Both the position numbers and the translations under genes were made by a program. From positions 1-39,662 of the forward strand of contig JAJYQJ010000147.1 of NCBI GenBank assembly GCA_021794655.1: a DNA stretch of 39,662 nucleotides, given 5' to 3'. This document shows, in pieces, positions 33,783 to 39,662 of the stretch. How positions within the stretch are numbered: position 1 is the stretch's first letter; each line of letters starts with the position of its first letter. Below the pieces are notes generated by a model, which saw only the letters and a list, made by a program, of their open reading frames with translations, ran no database searches and was not told where the DNA came from. Source of the stretch: Actinomycetes bacterium (lineage in GTDB: Bacteria; Actinomycetota; Acidimicrobiia; Acidimicrobiales; RAAP-2).

Positions 33783-34931
33783 GTGACGGTGAGGGTCGCT
33801 GTCCGGGTGGAGTTGCTGACCTGGGCGCGAGACCGATCTGGAATCTCTCCAATGGAACTCGGCAGAAAATTCCCTACCCTTGCTGAGTGGGAAGCCGGGA
33901 CGAAGCTGCCCACCTTGAAGCAACTTGAAAAGTTTGCTCAGGCGACGCACACGCCGATCGGGTACCTGTTCCTGCCGGAACCTCCAGAGGAGAGCCTCCC
34001 GGTACCGGACTTTCGAACCATCGGCGACGTAGAGATCGGGCAGGCGAGTCCGGATCTCCTGGACACGGTCTACCAGTGCCAGCAGCGTCAGGACTGGTAC
34101 CGGGACTTCGCACGCATCCACCGAGAGGACCCCGTCTTGTTCGTTGGCGCCCTCACGACGGACGTGGACATTGTCGAAGCTGCTCGGCAGATGCGAACCG
34201 TGCTCTCTTTTGAACCCGGTGAGCGAGGTTCGACGTGGAGTGAGGCGTTCAGCCGTCTGCTCAACGCAGTAGACCAGCAAGGCGTCCTCGTCATGGTGAA
34301 CGGCATCGTGGGCAGTAACACCCATCGGAAACTCGATCCAGAAGAATTCCGGGGCTTCGCACTTTCCGACGATCTCGCACCTCTGATCTTCGTCAACGGA
34401 GCTGACACGAAGGCCGCACAAATCTTCACGCTCGCCCACGAGCTTGGCCACATCTGGCTTGGTGAGTCTGGGGTGGACGATGCCGACATGGCTGGCTCGC
34501 CGACGAATGTGATTGAACGGTGGTGCAACGCAGTTGCTGCGGAGTTCCTTGTCCCTGCAGCCGCACTCCAAGGTGTCGAGCTTGATGGAGACGACCTCAC
34601 GGATAACTTGGAGAGACTTGCTCGACAGTTCAAAGTGAGCACCCTTGTTGTCCTGCGCCGCCTCTTCGACATGGGCTACTTTACTCTGTCGCAGTTTCGG
34701 ACTGCATACGGGGAGGAGCGTGAGCGAGTACGTGCCATCATGGAAGATCGGCCAAGTGGCGGTGGCAACTTCTACAACACCCAACCCGTGCGAGTGAGCA
34801 AGCGTTTCGCACGAGCGCTCATCGAGAGCACCCTCGAAGGGCAGACCCTCCATCGAGATGCCTACCAAATGCTCGGCTTCAAGAAGCACTCCACTTTCGA
34901 CGAGCTTGCACGTCACCTCGGTGTTGTGTGA
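33783..34931 (+). CDS. XRE-type HTH protein with ImmA/IrrE metallopeptidase domain
   Basis: The roughly 382-residue protein has an N-terminal lambda-repressor-like HTH (LLTWARDRSGISPMELGRKFPTLAEWEAGTKLPTLKQLEKFAQATHTPIGYLFL). Its ImmA/IrrE domain carries the zinc motif HELGH in FTLAHELGHIWLGE and the later NAVAAEFLVPA. Members of this group act as antitoxin or regulatory proteins and pair with a DUF4411 PIN-type protein, as here: the stop overlaps the ATG of the next gene (TGATG). The start is uncertain; the GTG at 33783 gives the usual family N-terminus, and the frame is open to 33747. An inverted repeat lies just upstream. Confidence 0.85.
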   Translation: MTVRVAVRVELLTWARDRSGISPMELGRKFPTLAEWEAGTKLPTLKQLEKFAQATHTPIGYLFLPEPPEESLPVPDFRTIGDVEIGQASPDLLDTVYQCQQRQDWYRDFARIHREDPVLFVGALTTDVDIVEAARQMRTVLSFEPGERGSTWSEAFSRLLNAVDQQGVLVMVNGIVGSNTHRKLDPEEFRGFALSDDLAPLIFVNGADTKAAQIFTLAHELGHIWLGESGVDDADMAGSPTNVIERWCNAVAAEFLVPAAALQGVELDGDDLTDNLERLARQFKVSTLVVLRRLFDMGYFTLSQFRTAYGEERERVRAIMEDRPSGGGNFYNTQPVRVSKRFARALIESTLEGQTLHRDAYQMLGFKKHSTFDELARHLGVV

Positions 34932-35422
34932 TGGCGTACCTCCTTGATGCCAACATCTTCATCCAGGGGAAGAAGCTGCATTACGGCTTCGACTTCTGTC
35001 CGGCATTCTGGGATTGGCTGGATGAGAGCAATGCCAACGGAACGGTCTTCAGCATCGAAAAGGTTCGTGACGAGCTGCTCGCCGGAAACGATGATCTCTC
35101 GACGTGGGCTCAGGAACGGGGAAACGCCTTCTTTCTCGCGCCAGACGCACCAACCTCATCGAGCCTGGCAGCAGTCAGCACGTGGGCAAGTAGGGGCAAC
35201 TATGAGCCGACAGCCATCAGTACGTTCCTCCAGACCGGGGCGGACTACTACTTGGTTGCACAGGCTCACGCCCTCTCGCACGTCGTTGTGAGTCACGAAA
35301 TCCCGTCGAACTCGACGAAGCGAATCAAGATTCCTGATGCGTGCATCGGGGTCGGTGTCAAGGTGGTGTCTCCGTACGAAATGCTCCGGACGGAGAAGGC
35401 ACGCTTCGTGCTCGGTGCCTAA
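34931..35422 (+). CDS. DUF4411 PIN-like protein, probable toxin
   Basis: The 163-residue protein begins MAYLLDANIFIQGKKLHYGFDFCPAFWDWLDE, with the PIN-type DAN motif at the start. It then has IEKVRDELLAGNDDLSTWA, an acidic region before YLVAQAHALSHVVVSHE, and IKIPDACIGVGVKVVSPYEMLR. The conserved acidic residues of the PIN nuclease fold appear intact. DUF4411 proteins are typically encoded directly after an XRE-ImmA/IrrE protein and are considered RNase toxins of a type II-like pair. The overlapping start indicates coupled translation. Confidence 0.85.
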   Translation: MAYLLDANIFIQGKKLHYGFDFCPAFWDWLDESNANGTVFSIEKVRDELLAGNDDLSTWAQERGNAFFLAPDAPTSSSLAAVSTWASRGNYEPTAISTFLQTGADYYLVAQAHALSHVVVSHEIPSNSTKRIKIPDACIGVGVKVVSPYEMLRTEKARFVLGA

Positions 35423-35497
35423 ACATGAGGGATTCCTCAGCACTCCCATAAGGTATGTGGACGGTCACTACGGTGGCTCCGCCCCGGCTGTCGGGCG

Positions 35498-35728
35498 CTA
35501 CGCCGCCGGGACAGACTCCGGGGCCTTTCTATCGGGGGATGGGTCCGTTACATTGCCAGTCCACGCGATTACTTCACCAGTGCGGATGTCCACCAGGTGT
35601 CGATCGACCCAGGTGCCGAGCCGGTCAACATTGCCTATGCGTTTTGAGAGTCCCGACGTGCCGGAATTGGTCGCCGACCCAAAGGCATTCGTCCATACGG
35701 TGTTACCGGCTTGATTCCCTATTGACGA
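35498..35728 (-). pseudogene. Start-less open frame, possible gene remnant
   Basis: A 76-codon stop-to-stop frame reads NTVWTNAFGSATNSGTSGL and then GNVDRLGTWVDRHLVDIRTGEVIAWTGNVTDPSP. The composition looks protein-like (a tail such as WVDRHLVDIRTGEVIAW), but there is no start codon in a usable position. It may be the 3' end of a broken gene. The family is not recognised. Confidence 0.3.
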
Positions 35729-35783
35729 TCAGACACCGCTGCGGTACTCCACTCAGCTCCGTATCCTCGCCGCCGGTCTCGAC

Positions 35784-36131
35784 TCAACCGGGCTGAAGAG
35801 AAGAGAGCACAAGCAATGCCTCCTCGGGACTCGCTGCGAACTGTTCGATCGCGTCGCTGTGGTCAAGGATGACCCGGAGGACCTCGGCGGTGGAGGCGTT
35901 ACCGACCTGAAGCCAGATCGACTTGGGTGGCGGGCCATGTAGAAAGGCGAGCTGGCGGAAGTCAGAGTCCTTCGAGGCAATCACGAAGCCGTGCTCGCTG
36001 GCATAGTCCCAGATCTCCCGGTCGGCAGCCGTGTCCAAACCGAGGACAGACACATGGGTCGTGCCCGGGAATAGGTCAACCAGGCGGCTGACCAAGTTAC
36101 GCGACAGGTTCTGGTCAAGCAGTAGCTTCAC
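35784..36131 (-). CDS. DUF5615 PIN-like toxin
   Basis: The 115-residue protein begins MKLLLDQNLSRNLVSRLVDLFPGTTHV and contains AADREIWDYASEHGFVIASKDSDFRQLAF. These are the DUF5615 (Mut7-C-like PIN) hallmarks: the LLDxNLS start and the KDxDF motif with acidic active-site residues. Its start overlaps the stop of the DUF433 gene by four bases. DUF433-DUF5615 pairs are common toxin-antitoxin-like modules in bacteria; the toxin is presumed to be an RNase. Confidence 0.85.
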   Translation of the reverse strand: MKLLLDQNLSRNLVSRLVDLFPGTTHVSVLGLDTAADREIWDYASEHGFVIASKDSDFRQLAFLHGPPPKSIWLQVGNASTAEVLRVILDHSDAIEQFAASPEEALLVLSSLQPG

Positions 36132-36346
36132 GCGCTGGTGAGGCGGTGCTCACGAAGCGCGGCAAACTCGATCGCAGCCCGCACGTGTTGCGCGGTGAGT
36201 TCGGGGAAGTCTGAGACGATCTTTTCGGTCGTCATGCCCGCCGCCAAGTACTCCAAGACGTCGTAAACGGCGATGCGCGTTCCGGCGAAGCACGGCTTTC
36301 CGCTTCGCACCCCTGGGCGCACCTCGATCATCGACATCAGCTCCAC
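36128..36346 (-). CDS. DUF433 antitoxin
   Basis: The 72-residue protein has IEVRPGVRSGKPCFAGTRIAVYDVLEYLAAGMTTEKIVSDFPELTAQHVRAAIEFAA, a complete DUF433 domain with the GKPxxxGTRIxV strand and a winged-HTH-like end. It is the expected antitoxin and autorepressor for the overlapping DUF5615 gene. In-frame ATGs at 36337 and 36331 are alternative starts. Confidence 0.85.
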   Translation of the reverse strand: MELMSMIEVRPGVRSGKPCFAGTRIAVYDVLEYLAAGMTTEKIVSDFPELTAQHVRAAIEFAALREHRLTSA

Positions 36347-36378
36347 GCCCCAATCCTACTCTGCTAACAGGCACACTG

Positions 36379-36400
36379 TCGTGGTCGCGGATTGGTCACA
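36379..36400 (+). repeat. Arm-site-like repeat near attR
   Basis: This copy of the 33299-33320 repeat is followed at once by a further TGGTCACAG unit (36404-36412). It lies 116 bases inside the right att repeat. Confidence 0.5.
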
Positions 36401-36516
36401 GAATGGTCACAGACGGAGCGAATCTACACGGACAGGCCAACATTACTAAACAGAATCGTCCAGCTCAGAGGCATAGGCCGGACAGGATGACACAGGATGA
36501 ACCCCCGCCCAAGGAA

Positions 36517-36561
36517 CTCATAACCCGAAGGTCGTTGGTTCAAATCCAACCCCCGCCACCA
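36517..36561 (+). repeat. Putative attR, copy of the tRNA-fMet 3' end
   Basis: The 45 bases are identical to 33197-33241. The 5' half of the tRNA is absent here, so this copy is not a functional tRNA gene. It marks the right limit of the roughly 3.3-kb element inserted at the initiator tRNA. Confidence 0.85.
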
Positions 36562-36610
36562 CAACCGCTGGTCAGGCGCGCACCTCGTGCAGGGGTACCC
36601 GCGCATGACC

Positions 36611-38036
36611 GGCTCATCGGATTCTGGCGGGGTCGCGTCCTGACGTAGGTCCCCCAGAAATGGACGAAGGTGCTCCAGGGTTGTGGTGTGAGCCAACTTC
36701 CGAGCAGCACCTTCGTCCTCACTGACCCTATCGAGATCGTCGGGGCCCTGGTGGGTCTCAAAGAGGTCCGGGTTCTCGCGTACACGCGAAATGGCCCTGA
36801 CGTGGAGCTCGTGATCGAGCAGGTCGTTGGTCAGATTCGATGTCCGGCGTGCGGGGAGCGAGCCCAGGTCAAAGAGCGTCCGGTTGTCCGTTACGTCGAC
36901 CTTCCCGTCTATGGCACCCCGATGTCGTTGGCCTGGAAGAAGCACCGCATGCGTTATGCGAACGCGAGCTGCCCCAAGAGGAGCTGGATGCTCGGCGACC
37001 ACCGCATCGCCGCCAAGAACTGTCTGCTCACCACCAGAGCGGCCAAGTGGGCGACGCTTCAGGTGGGCACCGGACGCACGGTCAAAGAGGTGGCGGGCGA
37101 GCTCGCCTGTGATTGGCACACGGTCAATGACGCCGTGACCACCTACGGCAAGGCTCTCTTGGAGGCTGACCGCAAGCGGATGAACAAGACCAGTGCCATC
37201 GGCCTCGATGAGACCAAGTTCGTCAAGCTCGGTCCCCATGCTCACTCCGACTACGCCACGACCGTGGTCGACGTCGAGCATCATCAGATCATCGATGTCC
37301 TGCCGAGCCGCACCTATGTGGACGTGGCCGCCTGGCTGGACAAACAGCCCAAGGCCTGGAAGGAGCGGATCGACTTCGAGGCCCTCGACATGTCCGACAC
37401 CTATGCAGCGGTGTACTCGGTCGTCTTGCCCAAAGCCCATCAGGTGGTCGACGCCTTCCATGCGGTCTCACTGGCCAACCGATGCCTCGACCGCGGTGCG
37501 CCGGCGGGTCCAAAACGAGCAGACCGGGCACCGAGGACGCAGAGACGATCCCCTCTATCGAGCACGGCGCGTGCTGCTGCGAGGCGAAGAGACTCTCGAC
37601 GACAAAGCCACGGAGCGCCTGTGGTCGTTGTTCGAGCTCGGAGACCCCGGAGCCGAAGTGGCCATCGCCTATCGGATCAAAGAGCGCCTCCGCGATTTCT
37701 ATGCGACCTCTGATCCCGACGTGGCCCGCCAGCTTCCAGAAGAGTTCAAGGACCACTGCCTCAAGAAGGCCATGCCACCCGAAGTGCACAAGCTCGGACG
37801 CACGATCTCCAAGTGGTTCGCCAAGCTCTGCAACTACCACCTGGCCAGGGTCTCCAACGGACCCACCAAAGCGCTCAACAACCTCATCAAGCGCATCAAA
37901 CGCATCGGTTTCGGGTTCAGGAACTTCGAGAACTACCGGATCCGGGCGCTCCTCTACGCGGGCAAGCCGAACTGGCGTGTGCTGGGCTCGATCGTCGTCC
38001 GGTGAAGCGCCTCACCCCGCCAGAATCCGATGAGCC
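36611..38036 (+). mobile_element. ISL3-family insertion sequence, about 1.43 kb
   Basis: The left end (36611-36633) and the reverse complement of the right end (38014-38036) share 23 identical bases, starting GGCTCATCGGATTCTGGCGG. They enclose one ISL3-type transposase gene. I find no 8-bp target duplication: the left flank ends GCATGACC and the right flank begins ATCTTACA. The element may have moved by recombination or suffered an adjacent deletion. Its left end is only 49 bases from the attR repeat. Confidence 0.88.
36688..38005 (+). pseudogene. ISL3-family transposase, frameshifted
   Basis: The first part (frame open to about 37490) has the Cys zinc-binding end (CPACGERAQVKERP), an HTH region (KEVAGELACDWHTVNDAV) and the first DDE acidic residues (AIGLDETKF and LDMSDTYAA). 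At about 37485-37495 the frame must shift by one base to continue as AVRRRVQNEQTGHRGRRDDPLYRARR and RVSNGPTKALNNLIKRIKRIGFGFRNFENYRIRALLYAG, the conserved ISL3 C-terminus. The two halves join exactly where homologues read LDxVRRRVQNE, so one base was gained or two lost. A programmed shift is not typical of this family, so the gene is probably dead. Confidence 0.85.
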
Positions 38037-38037
38037 A

Positions 38038-38316
38038 TCTTACAGTGACCTGCGTACGTCCTGGGAGCGCGCCGTCGAGGAGCGGCTCTTCCGAGGCGTG
38101 GTGGAATGGTTCCAACGTGCCGTCAAGACGCAGTCGCTGAAAGAGGTAGTCATCACCGGCGACCTCGTCGACCGGGTAGAGAGGGGTATGACCCGCTCGT
38201 CCATGTTCGTTCACGACGAGCCTCCGAGTTCGCTCTCCCCATTGCCCGGCCGCACTGAACTCGAAGCTGATGTCGCGTGCCTTGCGGACTTCGAGAAGGA
38301 GACGAGGAGGGGGTGA
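38038..38316 (+). pseudogene. 3' fragment of an AAA-family ATPase gene (AAA_13/RloC-like)
   Basis: The frame starts at the IS right end and reads SYSDLRTSWERAVEERLFRGVVEWFQRAVKTQSLKEVV, then VERGMTRSSMFVHDEP and LPGRTELEADVACLADFEKE. This resembles the C-terminal end of AAA_13-type ATPases, large SMC-like proteins that include RloC-like anticodon nucleases. The rest of the gene is missing; left of the IS is the att repeat and not the 5' part, so a deletion accompanied or followed the insertion. Confidence 0.6.
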
Positions 38317-38336
38317 CCGGGACCCTTGCAGGTGGA

Positions 38337-38420
38337 GATGGCCAGTTCCACCGGTTGGCCTCGTTCGGTAGACCGGCCATGATGACCGGGACCGTGCACC
38401 GACCCGTGGAACTGGTCATC
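38337..38420. repeat. Imperfect inverted repeat with inner stem
   Basis: Bases 38337-38355 and the reverse complement of 38402-38420 match at 17 of 19 positions (core CCAGTTCCAC). Inside lies TGGCC...GGCCA (38356-38360 and 38375-38379). A partial direct repeat (TGACCGGGACC) starts at about 38324 and 38383. The sequence could form a long imperfect hairpin. It lies directly after the stop of the ATPase fragment and may be the end of a mobile element. Confidence 0.55.
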
Positions 38421-38522
38421 GCACTTAGGGCGCCGACGCATTGAGGACCGGGTCTCTCCTTTCAGGGGTTCGTGTGGCGGGTACTCGCACTCGGCAGGTC
38501 GCCGTCGGGTATCCCACGGCGA

Positions 38523-38660
38523 TCACTTGCCCTTCTTCGGTGATGGCTTCGGCTTACCCGCGTCGCTGCGCTTCTTCCGCCAGGTCCCGTCCTGGTTGCG
38601 TGCCCGCGGCTCCTTGCTGACATAGGGGCCCTGCTTCGGGCCCGCCCTGCGATCGGTCAT
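38523..38660 (-). CDS. Small very basic protein, 45 residues
   Basis: The ATG at 38660 follows GGGAGGTGAC. The product begins MTDRRAGPKQGPYVSKEPRA and continues RNQDGTWRKKRSDAGKPKPSPKKGK. It has about 14 Lys/Arg residues, no membrane segment, and looks disordered. It is divergent from the XRE-ImmA/IrrE gene and shares its regulatory region, so co-regulation is likely. I do not recognise a named family. A nucleic-acid-binding accessory role would fit the charge but is only inference. Confidence 0.6.
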   Translation of the reverse strand: MTDRRAGPKQGPYVSKEPRARNQDGTWRKKRSDAGKPKPSPKKGK

Positions 38661-38703
38661 GGTTGTCACCTCCCTTCTCTGGTGCGGTCCGTCCCTGATA
38701 GCG

Positions 38704-38738
38704 GTTACACTGGTTAACGATAACGCTAGGATTGTAAC
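38704..38738. promoter_or_regulatory. Nested inverted repeats between divergent genes
   Basis: GTTACA (38704-38709) pairs with TGTAAC (38733-38738), and within them GTTA-ACGA-TAAC (38713-38724) is a second dyad. The block lies between the starts of the 45-residue protein and the XRE-ImmA gene, ending 16 bases before the latter. It is a good candidate operator for the encoded HTH protein. Confidence 0.5.
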
Positions 38739-38754
38739 ACCAAGGAGGTGTGCG

Positions 38755-39662
38755 CTGGACTCGATCGGTCAGATGTTGCGTACGGGCAGGGAGCGGTCCG
38801 GGCTGTCGCAGGAGGCGGCGGCCGAGGCGGTGGGGATCAACCGGGTCCTGCTCAACTACTACGAGGCGGGGCGTCGCCAGGTCCCGCTCGCCGTCGCGGC
38901 GGCACTTTCGCGCCTCTATGGGACGTCGCTGGAGTCCTTGCTGGCAGGTGAAGAGCTGGCTGGGGCCGGGGTCGACGTGAGCGGGATGATCTTCCGGGCT
39001 GCTCCGAGGGATCTCGGCGAGAGCGCGCAGGGTGGCCTCCGGATGTTCGAGCAGCGTATTTCTGAGTACGTCGAGCTGGCTGGGGAGATGGGCACGGTGT
39101 TGCCGGGGCCGGGTCGCAGCTCGTTCGCTGTGGCGCGCGGTACAAGTGGCAAGGAGGGCGCCTGGGCAGCTCGCCAGCTTCGCCGCCAGCTCAACCTGGG
39201 CGGCGGAGCGCTCGGTGATCCGTTCCAGGTGCTCGATGAGCACGTGCTCATCTGGCGGCTCCCGCTCGGCGCCGACCTGGGCGAGGCACCCTCGGGGTTC
39301 TTCTACAACCACCCCCAGGCGGGCTTCTGCATCGCTGTCAACTCCCAGATGACCCTAGGTCGACAGGTCTTTACCCTGGCTCACGAGCTCGCCCACGCCT
39401 ACTTCCACTCCCAGGTAGCAGACGTCGTGGTCTCGATGCCCGGGGAGGACCACGGCCGCGAGCGGTTCGCGGATGCCTTCGCCGGCGAGTTCCTCGTGCC
39501 GAGCGACGAGCTACGACGGGTGGTCGGCGAACTGGCACCGTTCGACGACCTGGCCAACCCGACGCTCGTCGTGCACCTCCAGCGGCACTTCGGCGTGAGC
39601 TTCGCCACGCTACGGGTGCGGCTCCTCCAGGAGAAGCTGATTACGCGGAGCGACTTCGATGT
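38755..39662 (+). CDS. XRE-HTH plus ImmA/IrrE metallopeptidase protein, open at the window end
   Basis: At least 302 residues are visible. The N-terminus is a canonical XRE HTH (DSIGQMLRTGRERSGLSQEAAAEAVGINRVLLNYYEAGRRQVPLAVAAALSRLYG). The C-terminal half is an ImmA/IrrE domain with HELAH in FTLAHELAHAYFHS and RFADAFAGEFLVPSDEL. Such proteins are regulators that cleave or release repressors, or antitoxins. A strong AAGGAGGT site lies five bases before CTG at 38755, which matches the family start (MDSIG), so CTG is probably the start codon; ATG at 38773 would cut into the HTH. It is preceded by a divergent small gene and an operator-like region. It is unlike the 33783 protein in its HTH. Confidence 0.85.
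   Translation, partial: MDSIGQMLRTGRERSGLSQEAAAEAVGINRVLLNYYEAGRRQVPLAVAAALSRLYGTSLESLLAGEELAGAGVDVSGMIFRAAPRDLGESAQGGLRMFEQRISEYVELAGEMGTVLPGPGRSSFAVARGTSGKEGAWAARQLRRQLNLGGGALGDPFQVLDEHVLIWRLPLGADLGEAPSGFFYNHPQAGFCIAVNSQMTLGRQVFTLAHELAHAYFHSQVADVVVSMPGEDHGRERFADAFAGEFLVPSDELRRVVGELAPFDDLANPTLVVHLQRHFGVSFATLRVRLLQEKLITRSDFD

Noticed and set aside
33678-34916. A 412-codon leftward frame opposite the XRE-ImmA gene.
   Set aside because: The forward frame carries clear HTH and HELGH motifs; the reverse frame has none.
36517-36561. A second tRNA gene.
   Set aside because: Only the 3' half from the anticodon loop onward is present; the upstream sequence cannot form the D arm or acceptor stem.
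36424-37461. A 345-codon leftward frame crossing the att repeat and the IS.
   Set aside because: It spans the IS end and runs opposite the transposase, so it cannot be an ancestral gene.
1-39662. CRISPR array.
   Set aside because: No regularly spaced direct repeats of 25-40 bases with unique spacers were found; the tandem repeats seen are contiguous short units.

Overview
The window is high-GC DNA from an actinobacterium, most likely of the class Acidimicrobiia. The evidence is two WhiB-type regulators, an F420-type luciferase-like oxidoreductase, a DUF2342-type zincin-like protein, a DivIVA coiled-coil protein, a UPF0182 membrane protein, a mycobacterial Sdh1-like succinate dehydrogenase, and an N-terminal GPGWW...RWYPPE motif that I associate with that class. 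This placement is inferred from protein families; no rRNA is present.

Bases 1-8000 are an accessory, decaying region. The left edge carries a truncated second copy of the start of an S15/CocE-like alpha/beta-hydrolase gene. The fuller copy (4747-6645) is interrupted by one in-frame TGA. Between the two copies lie an HNH endonuclease gene, an IS3-type transposase tail, a 5'-truncated and frameshifted AbiEii-like toxin gene, two secreted or membrane proteins and short IS-end repeats. After the hydrolase come an antitoxin fused in frame to a toxin stump, and a probable ISKra4-like fragment.

Bases 8000-33100 look like ordinary chromosome. A leftward block holds a membrane protein, an SCP2-like protein and sdhB-sdhA-sdhC. 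A rightward block holds a MoxR/Mg-chelatase-type ATPase, its VWA partner and a fused PabB-PabC enzyme of folate synthesis. Then follow an LLM oxidoreductase, two WhiB genes flanking a formiminotransferase-like gene, and a cell-envelope group: a zincin-like protein and an HtrA-like protein that both lack expected catalytic residues, MreB, a HEAT-repeat protein, a PDZ-Lon protease, a DivIVA protein with an unusual C-terminal Cys/His module, and a UPF0182 protein.

Bases 33165-39662 are a second accessory region, anchored at the initiator tRNA gene. The last 45 bases of the tRNA gene (33197-33241) are repeated exactly at 36517-36561. The roughly 3.3 kb between them carries an HTH-ImmA/IrrE protein paired with a DUF4411 PIN-type protein, a DUF433/DUF5615 pair and gene remnants, but no recombinase. 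Immediately beyond are a frameshifted ISL3-family element with 23-bp terminal inverted repeats, the 3' end of an AAA ATPase gene, a structured repeat, a 45-residue basic protein, and a divergent HTH-ImmA/IrrE gene that runs off the window.
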